Shown piece after piece: positions 52,780 to 61,172 of a stretch of DNA of 64,000 bases. The stretch's first letter is position 1. Each line of letters starts with the position of its first letter. The stretch is from Nitrospira sp. CR1.3 (GTDB lineage: Bacteria; Nitrospirota; Nitrospiria; Nitrospirales; Nitrospiraceae), in assembly GCA_014055525.1 (NCBI GenBank), contig WIAH01000005.1, positions 62,001 through 126,000 of the forward strand, read 5' to 3'. The notes beneath the pieces were generated by a model. That model was not told where the DNA came from and ran no database searches. It saw only the letters and a list, made by a program, of their open reading frames with translations. Both the position numbers and the translations under genes were made by a program.

Positions 52780-54342
52780 TCAGCGCGATGCGGAGACCGC
52801 GATTCGGTCCGCTCCGCTGAAGTGCCGTACGATAGCCTGGGCCAGAGCCGGCACCGTATTTTCTCCGGGGACGATCGTCACACGGAGTCCGTACCCTTCC
52901 GCTGTCTGGGCCGTGATCGGTCCGATGCACCCCACGGCCACAGAGGCCATCACACGCTTTGCCGTCTCCGCACCTCCGAGCAGGTCAACGAAGTTACGGA
53001 CGGTCGACGAACTCGTGAACGTCACGAGAGCTATCCTGCGCCCTTCGATTTCCTGTTTCAACTCATCGAGCGCAGCGACCGGCGCAACCGTGCGGTACAC
53101 GGGAACGACGTCCACCTCCGCCCCCATCTCACGCAACCGCTGGGGCAGAATCTCGCGCGCGGTTTCGGCCCTGGGAACCAGCACTCTCGTCCCACGCAGA
53201 TCCCTGTCGCTGAGTGCATCAATAAGGCCTTCGGCCTGATACTGTGCCGGAACCACGTCCGCGACCAACCCATGCGTTCCCAGTTCCTGAGCCGTTCTGG
53301 GGCCGATGGCGCAGATGCGGAGGTGGGACAAGGCTCTCGCGTCTTTCCCAGCTGCGCGAAGCCGGTCCATAAACGGCGCGATTCCATTGACGCTCGTCAG
53401 AATCAGCCACCGATACCCAGCCAGACGGGCAATGGCCTGATCGATCGCCTGCCAAGTGGCAGGCGGCACAATCCGTATCGTTGGAACCACGACCGGTTCC
53501 GCCCCATAGGCCGACAAGAGCTGCGAAAATTCCCCGGCCTGGTCTTCCGGGCGGGTTACAACAATCCGCTTTCCGAAGAGCGGACGCCGCTCAAACCAGT
53601 TCAACTGCTCCCGCAATCCGACGACTTCCCCTACGACGATCACTGTCGGCGGCTCAAACTTCGCCTGCTCAGCTTTCGTCACGATGTCCTGCAACGTGCC
53701 GATAATCGTCCGTTGATCCGCTCTGGAACCCCAACGAATCGCGGCGACCGGCGTGTCCGGAGCCCGTCCCTCACCGATCAACCGGGCGACGATCATCGGG
53801 AGTGTTTTCATTCCCATCATGAAGACGAGCGTCCCGGACGAACCGGCCAACTTCGGCCACTCTAAGACCGTGTCGGGCTTCGAGGGATCTTCATGACCAG
53901 TCACAATCGTGACCGTCGAAGCGAGCGTACGGTGCGTAACGGGAATGCCGGCGTAGGCAGGAACAGCCACCGCCGCGGTGACCCCGGGCACCACCTCGAA
54001 ATCCACTCCGGCCGCCGCGACAGCTTCAGCCTCCTCCCCGCCCCGCCCGAATACGAAGGGATCGCCTCCCTTCAATCGAACAACGATCTGGCCGGCTCGC
54101 GCCCGCTCAATGAGCACCTGATTAATTTCCTCTTGTTTCTGATACCGACCCCGTCCCCGACGGCCGACGTAAATGCGTTCCGCCCCGGCCGGAGCATACC
54201 GGAGCAAGGAGGGATTGGCGAGGTAATCGTAGAGGACGACATCAGCCTGCTCAAGGCATTCCCTGCCCTTCAGTGTCAGGAGCCCGGGATCCCCGGGTCC
54301 TGCGCCGACCAAGTACACTTTTCCTGAGGGCATGCGATTCAT
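52780..54342 (-). CDS. cobA-hemD: Fused uroporphyrinogen-III methyltransferase / uroporphyrinogen-III synthase
   Basis: 520 residues. Residues about 5-245 are an SAM-dependent uroporphyrinogen-III C-methyltransferase (VGAGPGDPGLLTL, VVRLKGGDPFVFGRGGEEAE, VVPGVTAAVAVPAYAGIPVTHR), giving precorrin-2 for siroheme, heme d1 or cobalamin. Residues about 255-510 are uroporphyrinogen-III synthase (KRIVVTRPEDQAGEFSQLL, ICAIGPRTAQEL, VTFTSSSTVRNF). The fusion commits the branch-point intermediate. ATG overlaps the hemC stop by 4 bp. Confidence 0.95.
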   Translation of the reverse strand: MNRMPSGKVYLVGAGPGDPGLLTLKGRECLEQADVVLYDYLANPSLLRYAPAGAERIYVGRRGRGRYQKQEEINQVLIERARAGQIVVRLKGGDPFVFGRGGEEAEAVAAAGVDFEVVPGVTAAVAVPAYAGIPVTHRTLASTVTIVTGHEDPSKPDTVLEWPKLAGSSGTLVFMMGMKTLPMIVARLIGEGRAPDTPVAAIRWGSRADQRTIIGTLQDIVTKAEQAKFEPPTVIVVGEVVGLREQLNWFERRPLFGKRIVVTRPEDQAGEFSQLLSAYGAEPVVVPTIRIVPPATWQAIDQAIARLAGYRWLILTSVNGIAPFMDRLRAAGKDARALSHLRICAIGPRTAQELGTHGLVADVVPAQYQAEGLIDALSDRDLRGTRVLVPRAETAREILPQRLREMGAEVDVVPVYRTVAPVAALDELKQEIEGRRIALVTFTSSSTVRNFVDLLGGAETAKRVMASVAVGCIGPITAQTAEGYGLRVTIVPGENTVPALAQAIVRHFSGADRIAVSASR

Positions 54343-55289
54343 GGTGCCGTTCCGTAAATCGACCGGAGAATCCTGTCGGCTCCACGAGTGAGCAGTCGTT
54401 CCGCCAGCTGGACCCCCAGAGATTCATGATCCTCAGCCGCACCCTGCACCGTTTCGCGGATGACTTCTTTCCCGTCTACGCTGGCGACCAGCCCCTCGAG
54501 CGACATCTGCGAGCCGGCCAACGTCGCATGGGCGGCGATAGGAACCTGACAGCCTCCCTGCAACCGATGGAGCAGGGCACGCTCAGCCGACACCGTCGTT
54601 CTGGTCTCCGCATGCTCCAACCCGCTCAGCAACGACCGGACAAACATATCGTCCGCCCGGCCTTCGATGCCGAGCGCGCCTTGTCCGATCGCCGGTAAAC
54701 TGACGTCGGGATTCAACAATTCGGTGATCTCACCCTCCCATCCCAATCTGCGCAGGCCCGCTGCAGCCAGGACGATCGCATCATATTGGCCCTCGCGCAA
54801 CTTGCGCAGCCGCGTATCGAGATTTCCCCGCAACATACTGATCACCAGATCAGGTCTGGCCTGGAGCAGCTGGGCCTGCCGGCGGAGACTGCTCGTTCCG
54901 ATCCGCGCGCCCTGCGGAAGATCCTTGAACGAACGGGCTTCCCGACTGATCAAGGCATCTCGTGGATCTTCCCGTTGCGGGATGCAAAGTAGCGCCAATC
55001 CCGGCTGCAGTTCGGTCGGCACGTCCTTCATGCTATGAACGGCCAAATCGATGTCGCCGGACAGGAGCGCTTCTTCGATCTCCTTCACGAAGAGCCCCTT
55101 GCCGCCGATTTTGGCCAGCGGAACATCGAGGATCTTATCGCCGGAGGTCTGGATCCGGCGGAGCGTCACCGTCACCTGAGGAGCAAGTTCTTTCAGTCGC
55201 GCCCGGACCCACTCACTCTGGTGAACGGCCAGTTTACTGCCTCGCGTGCCCAGCACGAGAGTCGGGCGGTCCTGAGTCAGAGACGCCAT
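54339..55289 (-). CDS. hemC: Hydroxymethylbilane synthase (porphobilinogen deaminase)
   Basis: 316 residues. The dipyrromethane-cofactor cysteine is Cys247 (LQGGCQVPIAAHA). The N-terminal TRGSKLAVHQSEWV, the catalytic Asp in VHSMKDVPTEL and the LRRQAQLL segment are canonical. It polymerises four porphobilinogens for HemD. 9 bp after the zinc-ribbon gene and overlapping cobA-hemD. Confidence 0.96.
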   Translation of the reverse strand: MASLTQDRPTLVLGTRGSKLAVHQSEWVRARLKELAPQVTVTLRRIQTSGDKILDVPLAKIGGKGLFVKEIEEALLSGDIDLAVHSMKDVPTELQPGLALLCIPQREDPRDALISREARSFKDLPQGARIGTSSLRRQAQLLQARPDLVISMLRGNLDTRLRKLREGQYDAIVLAAAGLRRLGWEGEITELLNPDVSLPAIGQGALGIEGRADDMFVRSLLSGLEHAETRTTVSAERALLHRLQGGCQVPIAAHATLAGSQMSLEGLVASVDGKEVIRETVQGAAEDHESLGVQLAERLLTRGADRILRSIYGTAP

Positions 55290-55298
55290 ACAGCTCGC

Positions 55299-55613
55299 TT
55301 ATCGACTCGGATCATCGTTCTGGCTGTCCGCCGCAGAAGGCCGCCCCGCTCCTGGCAGCTTTTCTCCATAGGACGGCGTATCCCCACGCGAGACGGTTCC
55401 GGTCAGCACGGCGCGATAGGAAGATGACACGAGCAGATAGCTCATGAGCCCCAGGATCGAGAGAAGATAGACCAGCACATCCCACCGGAACCCGCCCCGC
55501 TCGCGGTAATCGAACCCGCAGGCAGGACAATCCGGAAGCGGATCGCGTCCGAGATAGGCCTTGCGGCATTTCGGACAGATGAACAGCTTCGGACCCTTGT
55601 CGGCTAATCCCAT
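55299..55613 (-). CDS. Small zinc-ribbon membrane protein of the heme operon
   Basis: 104 residues, not a recognised family. An N-terminal rubredoxin-like zinc ribbon has two CxxC pairs (CPKC at 13-16 and CPAC near 29-32). One membrane segment (about 46-65, VLVYLLSILGLMSYLLV) and a polar disordered C-terminus follow. Inserted between hemA and hemC with gaps of 24 and 9 bp. Position suggests a role in tetrapyrrole synthesis or its control at the membrane; nothing more can be said. Confidence 0.78.
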   Translation of the reverse strand: MGLADKGPKLFICPKCRKAYLGRDPLPDCPACGFDYRERGGFRWDVLVYLLSILGLMSYLLVSSSYRAVLTGTVSRGDTPSYGEKLPGAGRPSAADSQNDDPSR

Positions 55614-55637
55614 CGTCGAACTCTCAGGTGGACCCAG

Positions 55638-57002
55638 TCACTGGTTATTTCCTCCGGCCCTCGGGGCGGTTTCCGTTTCCTCGCTGCCATCTTTCAGCAA
55701 GGCCGGCGTTTCGCCGTTCACGGCAGAGGATTCCGCCTCGTTCAAATTGAAGAACCGTCTGGCTGCTTCCACAAACGCGGCCCCGTCGGCCGAGGCGACC
55801 TCCGTTTTTAGCGTCACCATCGTATGATGGATGAGCTTGTTCACGATCGAGGAGGCCATCCCTTCCACCAGATCACGCTCCTGCGACGATAAATTCGAGA
55901 GGCGTCCGATGGCCTTTTCCAGTTCGGCGCGCTTGATGTCCTCCGCGCGCGTCTTCAGCGCCACGATGGTCGGCGTCACCTCGAGCGACTGGAGCCATTG
56001 CCGGACGACGCCCACTTCATCCTGAACCATGCGTTCGGCCTTCTCGGCTTCCTGCAGCCGTTCTCCCCGGTTCCGCTCCACACGGAACTTCAGGTCGTCG
56101 ATATCGAACAGGAACGCGTTGTCCACATGCCGCACGGCGGGATCGATGTTGCGGGGCACCGAAATATCGATCAGAAACATGGGCCGGTTCATGCGCTGCT
56201 TCACCGCCCGCTGCACGTCGTCGGCGCCGATGAGATAATGCGACGCTCCGGTTGAAACGAGCACGATGTCGGCCAACGCCATGTCTTCTCGAAATTGATC
56301 GAACGGGACGGCGGCGCCGCCGAAGCGATCGGCCAATTCGACCGCATGTTGCGGATTCCGGGTGGTCACGCGGACGTTTCGCACGCCGCTGGCGATGAGA
56401 TGTCGCGCCGCCAACTTCGCCATTTCTCCCGCTCCGACGAGCAGCACCGTCTTTTCACTCAGGTCGGAGAAGATCTTTTTCGCGAGCTCGACCGCCGCGT
56501 AACTCACCGATACCGCCATCTCGGCGATCTTGGTGTCCGTGCGCACGCGTTTGGCAACGGAGATCGCCTTCTTCACCACCTTGTTCAAAATCAGGCCGGT
56601 TGCCTTGTGAGCCAGGGCCGCGTCAAACGCGTCCTTGATTTGACCGAGAATCTGCGATTCGCCGACGATCATCGAATCGAGGCTCGACGCGACGCGGAAC
56701 AGATGCGAAATCGCCCGATCTCCAGTCTGCCAGTAGAGATGCGGCGTCAATTGTTCGGATGAGAGAGACATGTGCGCGTCGGCCAGGAATTCCTGGATGC
56801 GGCCATAGCCCCGTTCCAGTTCATCCACCACCGCGTATACCTCGACCCGGTTGCAGGTGGACAGAAGCAACCCCTCGCGAACTCCGGAATAGGAGCACAA
56901 TCTGGCGAGAGCCTCGCCGAGCCGGCTCTCAGGGATCGCCAGCTTTTCCCGGATTTCGACTGGAGCGGTCTTGTGACTCAATCCGACGACGACGATATGC
57001 AT
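55638..57002 (-). CDS. hemA: Glutamyl-tRNA reductase
   Basis: 454 residues; reduces Glu-tRNA to glutamate-1-semialdehyde, the committed step of C5 tetrapyrrole synthesis. The catalytic cysteine is Cys50 in LLSTCNRVEVY. The NADPH domain has VLLVGAGEMAKLAARHL, and a helical dimerisation domain follows. The extended C-terminal ~50 residues are polar. It starts 1 bp after the ccsA/hemX-type gene ends. Confidence 0.96.
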   Translation of the reverse strand: MHIVVVGLSHKTAPVEIREKLAIPESRLGEALARLCSYSGVREGLLLSTCNRVEVYAVVDELERGYGRIQEFLADAHMSLSSEQLTPHLYWQTGDRAISHLFRVASSLDSMIVGESQILGQIKDAFDAALAHKATGLILNKVVKKAISVAKRVRTDTKIAEMAVSVSYAAVELAKKIFSDLSEKTVLLVGAGEMAKLAARHLIASGVRNVRVTTRNPQHAVELADRFGGAAVPFDQFREDMALADIVLVSTGASHYLIGADDVQRAVKQRMNRPMFLIDISVPRNIDPAVRHVDNAFLFDIDDLKFRVERNRGERLQEAEKAERMVQDEVGVVRQWLQSLEVTPTIVALKTRAEDIKRAELEKAIGRLSNLSSQERDLVEGMASSIVNKLIHHTMVTLKTEVASADGAAFVEAARRFFNLNEAESSAVNGETPALLKDGSEETETAPRAGGNNQ

Positions 57003-57003
57003 A

Positions 57004-57807
57004 TCAGGACACTGCTCCGGAACTCTTGACCGCCACGCCGACTAAGGTCAGGATGACGCAGGCAAATCCAATAATCGTCAAATACGCCGCCCGCTTGGCC
57101 CGCCACCCAACCGTCAACCTTCCGACAAGAACGACGAAGTAGAAGAGCCACGTCACGATCGCCCATGTCTGCTCCGGATTCCAATTGACATAGGCGCCCC
57201 GCGCGAACTCGGCGGAAATGGCGCCGGTAATGATCCCGAGAGTGAGTAGCGGAAATCCCAGCACGATCGACTGCTGATTGAGTTCGTCAAGAAAATCCAA
57301 CGCTGGAAGTTTGGAATAGAGCACGTTGAACCGTTTGGACTTGAGAAGTCCGTCTTGAATCAGATACATGACACCGGCGACGAATGCGACGGCGAACCCC
57401 ACGGTTCCCAGCATGCTGAGCGTGACATGCACCCACAGGGTCCGAAACACCGGCTGAAGCGTGGGAACGGTTTCAGGCAGAGCGGCGGCAGAGACGAGCG
57501 AGACCAGCGCGAGGGGAAGGATGAAGGAGCCCAGGACGTGCAGTCGATGCCGAAACTCCACGGCGAGAAACACGAGAATCAACATCCAGGAGAAAAACGA
57601 CAGGGCCTCGTGAAAGCTCGGCGGCGATGTGCCGGTGGCTCCCACCATCCTCGCTACCAGGGCAAGCGTGTGGGTCGCAAAACCGGTGGCCGTCAGGCTG
57701 AGGGCTACCGTCGACAGAGCCTCCGCCCGCCTCAGCAGGAGAGCAAGAAACGTCACGGTCGCCGCGAAGTACAGCGCCATCGTGACCATAAAAAACAGCG
57801 CGGCCAT
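57004..57807 (-). CDS. Cytochrome c assembly / HemX-like membrane protein (CcsA family)
   Basis: 267 residues with about eight hydrophobic segments and the family tryptophan-rich motif in the form VNWNPEQTWAIVTWLFYF. Members handle heme in system II cytochrome c maturation or, as HemX beside hemA in Bacillus, affect HemA level. Here it is the first gene of the heme unit, directly before hemA. Compared with CcsA the last expected periplasmic histidine is replaced (VVLVGRL), which favours a HemX-like role. Two other histidines (FATHTL and LWVHVTL) remain. Confidence 0.82.
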   Translation of the reverse strand: MAALFFMVTMALYFAATVTFLALLLRRAEALSTVALSLTATGFATHTLALVARMVGATGTSPPSFHEALSFFSWMLILVFLAVEFRHRLHVLGSFILPLALVSLVSAAALPETVPTLQPVFRTLWVHVTLSMLGTVGFAVAFVAGVMYLIQDGLLKSKRFNVLYSKLPALDFLDELNQQSIVLGFPLLTLGIITGAISAEFARGAYVNWNPEQTWAIVTWLFYFVVLVGRLTVGWRAKRAAYLTIIGFACVILTLVGVAVKSSGAVS

Positions 57808-57860
57808 AGAGGTCTATCCCCTCAAAAATCAAGGATATTCGACCAGTAATTGAAGGGGGA

Positions 57861-57890
57861 ATTATATCGATGATCCGCGAGCCGAGTCAA
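57861..57890 (-). promoter_or_regulatory. Sigma70-type promoter of the heme operon
   Basis: Minus strand TTGACT (57890-57885), an 18-bp spacer and a perfect TATAAT (57866-57861), about 54 bp upstream of the first gene. It overlaps the start codon of the divergent rsmI-like gene at 57870. Confidence 0.72.
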
Positions 57891-58676
57891 CCGAAGGCGG
57901 GAGAGAACCTCCGCTCCACGACCGCAAACCGGCCTCCCGGCACCTTGTTCATTGTGGGCACTCCGATCGGGTCTCCGCGTGATATCACGCTGCGGGCAGT
58001 CGATATTCTCAAGCAAGTGGCCGTGGTCGCGGCAGAAACACCGCTTGTTACGCAGACTTTCCTCGCCCGACACGGCATCGGTACGACCATCACAAGTTAC
58101 GGCCCCCGGAATTACCAGGAGAAGATCGCCTTGTTGCTCCGGAAAATATCAGACGGCCATGATGTGGCGCTTGTCTCCGACAGCGGTATGCCAGTCATCT
58201 ACGACCCTGGGCGCCTCTTGATCGCCGCGGCCCACAAGGCCAAGCTGCCGGTCTCGGTGATCCCCGGACCTTCGGCCCTCACAGCGGCAATCGCGCTCTC
58301 CGGGTATCTGGGAAACCGTCTCGTTTTTGAAGGGAGCCTTCCGCACCGGAGACCCCAGCTCCAGCGCCTGCTCGCCAGTTTCGAATTCGAGTCACGACCG
58401 GTGGTATTGTTCCTCCACCCCGGTTCCCTTCGGAGCGTCATGCAGAGCATCGCCCGAACACTGCCCGCGCGGACCGTCACCGTCGCCGCCGATCTTACGA
58501 CACCGCACGAAATCATCTATCAGGGGAAGCCGGCTGGCTTGGTGAGAAAGCTTGTTTCGTTGCGCAAAGAGGCTGAGGTCACTCTCGTACTTCGGGGGAC
58601 AGTCAAGCGAAGAAGAAGCGGGAAGACTGCGAAACGCAGAAGAGTCGAAGGATCTAGTCGTCGCGACGGCGGATGA
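57870..58676 (+). CDS. RsmI-like SAM-dependent methyltransferase (divergent)
   Basis: 268 residues of the tetrapyrrole-methylase superfamily, closest in plan to RsmI (16S rRNA 2'-O-methylation of C1402). The N-terminal TLFIVGTPIGSPRDITLRAV matches RsmI, as do ALVSDSGMP and VSVIPGPSALTAAIALSG. But the usual AAEDTR motif is AAETPL and the central YExxHR motif is LHPGSLRS. A Lys/Arg-rich tail closes the protein. An AAGGGGG site precedes the ATG. Its 3' end overlaps the converging tusA-like gene by 23 bp. Could be a paralogue with another substrate. Confidence 0.75.
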   Translation: MIREPSQPKAGENLRSTTANRPPGTLFIVGTPIGSPRDITLRAVDILKQVAVVAAETPLVTQTFLARHGIGTTITSYGPRNYQEKIALLLRKISDGHDVALVSDSGMPVIYDPGRLLIAAAHKAKLPVSVIPGPSALTAAIALSGYLGNRLVFEGSLPHRRPQLQRLLASFEFESRPVVLFLHPGSLRSVMQSIARTLPARTVTVAADLTTPHEIIYQGKPAGLVRKLVSLRKEAEVTLVLRGTVKRRRSGKTAKRRRVEGSSRRDGG

Positions 58677-58929
58677 CGACCCGAAAGGCTTGATCGACAG
58701 GTTCCTGCAAGAGAACCGTGTGGCCTTCATTGCTCACACTCTGCGGAACGTTTCTGATCGGATCCCCCGCGTCCAGCAGGACGGACAGGACTTGACCCTG
58801 CTCCATTGTTTCCAATTTGAGCTTGGTTTTCACGAAATTGTAGGGGCAGATCACTCCCCTCAAATCCAATTCGGCATCCGGGTAGGCGATTGGTTCGTGA
58901 CTGCTCACTTCTGACTTCCTGTGACCCAT
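58654..58929 (-). CDS. TusA/SirA-family sulfur carrier-like protein
   Basis: 91 residues. The family signature LDLRGVICPYNFVKTKLKLE contains the single conserved Cys-Pro, the sulfur-accepting cysteine in TusA. The remainder (VLLDAGDPIRNVPQSVSNEGH) matches the alpha-beta fold. It may carry persulfide sulfur for tRNA thiolation or other sulfur transfer. Its end overlaps the rsmI-like gene in antisense by 23 bp. Confidence 0.85.
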   Translation of the reverse strand: MGHRKSEVSSHEPIAYPDAELDLRGVICPYNFVKTKLKLETMEQGQVLSVLLDAGDPIRNVPQSVSNEGHTVLLQEPVDQAFRVVIRRRDD

Positions 58930-58985
58930 AGCCGGTTTCTCACTCTCATTCAGGAAATCCTAACAGGGACTCGCCAGGCCTTCAA

Positions 58986-59009
58986 GACAAGAGGCGGGTT
59001 CCTCTTGTC
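58986..59009. repeat. Hairpin GACAAGAGG-N6-CCTCTTGTC
   Basis: Perfect 9-bp stem with loop CGGGTT, 15 bp from the terminator of the secreted-protein gene. No T-tract follows on either strand, but it could help stop transcripts in either direction. Confidence 0.5.
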
Positions 59010-59015
59010 GAGCGC

Positions 59016-59047
59016 AAAAAAAAGGGGCAGCGAACCGCTGCCCCTTT
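59016..59047 (-). terminator. Rho-independent terminator of the glycine-rich protein gene
   Basis: GGGGCAGCG and CGCTGCCCC pair perfectly around AAC, extended by AAA/TTT. On the minus strand an eight-T run (59023-59016) follows, suiting the gene ending at 59076. Confidence 0.9.
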
Positions 59048-59075
59048 CACGCATCACAAATGCGCTACGGTCGAC

Positions 59076-59837
59076 TTATTGCAGACCCTTCACCAAGTTC
59101 GGCTTCGCCACGTCGGAACCGTAATCTGACTTGTTCGGCTTCTTCGTTTCCGGCTCGACGGTCTGATAACCCCAGCCCGGCTGCGGTTCACAATTCCAAC
59201 AGGGCGCTGCACCGGTAAACTCAGAGATACCGGTTGTCACAACTCCAGTCGCAGTGCCGGGGAGCACTCCACCGGACACTCCACCTGTGATTCCACCGCT
59301 GTTGGTGACGATGCCGCGCTCAGTCATCGGATTCGGCCGCTGACCGAGGCCGCCAAATCCGGCCATCTTCTCGTTGCCTCGAAGCACGGTGATTTCACGA
59401 ACCAGCTTGCGACCAGTGCCGAAAGGATGGTTCGTATTGGTTTCCTCAACGGCCATTATCATGACGTCGTCCCCGGTCTCGATGGTTCGCATCTGATCCA
59501 TATTCGTCCGGTCATCGAGATAGACGGTACGGTACACCATGGATCCTGCACCGGCTCGTCCCTCGTCGTGAGAACTACCACCACTCTCCAAATGCAACTT
59601 CTTCCCGGGAACATCAATGCCCAGCACACGGCCATAGACCGTTTCGGCCTGTGACAGACGATCAAGGAATTGCTGCCGATCGAATGTGGTCACGCGGGTG
59701 CTCGAACCGGAGACGTCTCCGACCCCTTCGCCTACTCCCATACCGGATTGGTTGGACTGCAGGCGTTCCTGAGCCATGGACACACTCACGGAGCCGACAA
59801 GAAGTAATGCCGCTCCTAGTGCCAACACGTTGCGCAT
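59076..59837 (-). CDS. Secreted glycine-rich protein of unknown function
   Basis: 253 residues. The ATG at 59837 follows AAGGAGG and opens a clean signal peptide (MRNVLALGAALLLVGSVSVS, cleavage after MAQ near residue 23); the frame further upstream runs into tRNA-Leu and is spurious. A central part (about 60-150) looks like a small beta-barrel (VYGRVLGIDVPGKKL, VYLDDRTNMDQM, VREITVLRG). A Gly/Thr/Val-rich stretch (about 165-205) and a tail with CWNCEPQPGWGYQ follow. Gene stands alone. Function not recognised. Confidence 0.75.
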   Translation of the reverse strand: MRNVLALGAALLLVGSVSVSMAQERLQSNQSGMGVGEGVGDVSGSSTRVTTFDRQQFLDRLSQAETVYGRVLGIDVPGKKLHLESGGSSHDEGRAGAGSMVYRTVYLDDRTNMDQMRTIETGDDVMIMAVEETNTNHPFGTGRKLVREITVLRGNEKMAGFGGLGQRPNPMTERGIVTNSGGITGGVSGGVLPGTATGVVTTGISEFTGAAPCWNCEPQPGWGYQTVEPETKKPNKSDYGSDVAKPNLVKGLQ

Positions 59838-60041
59838 GTGCTGCCTCCTTGGTGAGTTAGATGATGAAGTAATGACGGACGACAAGAGTAAGACAACCCT
59901 GAAAACATGAAGACGTTGATGCATTTTTATCATGCCAGCGGGCGGACTATAGGCCACCTTCCAGGACAAGTCAAGGGGGATTCTCCACCCCCTAAGCTCA
60001 AGCAATCCTTGGGCCGAAGCATGCCGGACGGCCTCGAGATT

Positions 60042-60130
60042 TGGTGCCCGGAGGGAGGGTCGAACTCCCACTCTCTTGCGAGAACCGGATTTTGAGTCCG
60101 GCGCGTCTGCCAGTTCCGCCATCCGGGCAC
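60042..60130 (-). tRNA. tRNA-Leu(CAA)
   Basis: Minus strand: acceptor GTGCCCGG paired with CCGGGCAC, a long variable arm typical of class II tRNA, and anticodon arm CCGGA-CTCAAAA-TCCGG with anticodon CAA. The T arm is GGGAG-TTCGACC-CTCCC, and CCA is encoded (60044-60042). Confidence 0.95.
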
Positions 60131-60151
60131 AGATCTCACCGAAGGGCGCCA

Positions 60152-60180
60152 CTTCTAACATGAAGTCAGATAAGGGTCAA
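60152..60180 (-). promoter_or_regulatory. Candidate promoter of tRNA-Leu
   Basis: Minus strand TTGACC (60180-60175), 17 bp, TAGAAG (60157-60152), about 22 bp before the tRNA 5' end. Confidence 0.55.
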
Positions 60181-60267
60181 TCCGGCTTGCCCTCTTTAAT
60201 TAGCCTCGACCCGAGTGTTAGAATCGGCGGCAGGACAGATTCACTTTGCTGGGAGGAAATCGCGACC

Positions 60268-60549
60268 ATGGCTGAGGTGCAATGCGTGACGTGCGGACAG
60301 GCCGGAGAACCGATCACCGATCCCCTGTTTATGGGTAAGCTGGAAGCCGAGATCAAATCAAAGGTTTGCAAGCCCTGTTGGAAAAAATGGGAATCAATGA
60401 GAGTGATGGTCATCAATGAGTACCAGGTCAACCTCGGTGATGAGAGCGGCCGCGAGTTGGTCAAGAAGCAAATGAAGGCTTTTCTCAAGATCGGGACCGA
60501 ACAAACGGACACGACCAAGCTCGATCAGAACTACCGACCGCCATCATGA
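60268..60549 (+). CDS. YggX-like protein with an added CxxC pair
   Basis: 93 residues. The ATG at 60268 has GGGAGGA upstream; the longer frame crosses tRNA-Leu. The second half, CWKKWESMRVMVINEYQVNL then GRELVKKQMKAFL, aligns with YggX, the small protein linked to iron trafficking and iron-sulfur protection. Unlike E. coli YggX it has CVTC near the N-terminus and CKPC in the middle, giving a possible four-cysteine metal site. It is transcribed away from tRNA-Leu. Function inferred from partial similarity only. Confidence 0.68.
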   Translation: MAEVQCVTCGQAGEPITDPLFMGKLEAEIKSKVCKPCWKKWESMRVMVINEYQVNLGDESGRELVKKQMKAFLKIGTEQTDTTKLDQNYRPPS

Positions 60550-60703
60550 GCCGCTCCGGCCGTCATTCTCGTTCATCGGAAACTCACCCGATTCCTCTGC
60601 GATCACGCCAGCTTCGTTGACAGGCCAAAATCGGAAATGGTAGAGTTCGCTCTTCTTGTCCGTTTTCGCCCATCTGGGCTTACCGAGCAACGGCGAGTCA
60701 ATC

Positions 60704-61171
60704 ATGATCACACAGATGCACCTCAAGGGGTTGATGTTCGACCCGTACAACAATGCCTACATCGTCGTGCTTCGCGATGAAGAGGGCTCCGAGATGTTGC
60801 CGATCTGGGTCGGCAAGTCCGAAGCGGGTTCGATCAGCATGGCGCTGGAAAACGTGAGTCCTCCCCGCCCGATGACTCACGATTTCATGAAATCGTTTCT
60901 GGACGCCTACGACGCCAAGGTGTTGAGCGTGGTGATCACCGACCTGTCTGAACACACCTACTTTGCCAAGGTTCACTTGATGTACGGAGATTCCGAATAC
61001 ACCGTCGACGCGCGGCCCAGCGACGCCATTGCGCTGGCCCTTCGTTGCAACGCGCCGGTGTTCGCCAAGGAATCCGTGCTGACGAAGCAGAGCTCCGAGG
61101 AGTTGGAGCAGTGGCTGGAGAATTTGAAACCCGAAGACTTCGGCAAGTTGGATTCAGGCGAAGACAAGTGA
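60704..61171 (+). CDS. Bifunctional nuclease family protein (DUF151), first copy
   Basis: About 155 residues. Start ATG 60704 (MITQMHLKGLMFDPYNNAYI) fits the family; an earlier ATG at 60656 is in frame. Signature: EMLPIWVGKSEAGSISMAL, PRPMTHDFMKSFLDAY and the VDARPSDAIALALR block. Plant and thermophile homologues show DNase/RNase activity; bacterial roles are not settled. It is followed 1 bp later by a paralogue. Confidence 0.9.
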   Translation: MITQMHLKGLMFDPYNNAYIVVLRDEEGSEMLPIWVGKSEAGSISMALENVSPPRPMTHDFMKSFLDAYDAKVLSVVITDLSEHTYFAKVHLMYGDSEYTVDARPSDAIALALRCNAPVFAKESVLTKQSSEELEQWLENLKPEDFGKLDSGEDK

Positions 61172-61172
61172 C

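Noticed and set aside
52822..53865. A 347-codon open frame on the plus strand
   Set aside because: Antisense to cobA-hemD, no motif support.
59838..60161. N-terminal extension of the glycine-rich secreted protein through tRNA-Leu
   Set aside because: The real ATG at 59837 has a strong ribosome binding site and signal peptide; the extension is tRNA sequence.
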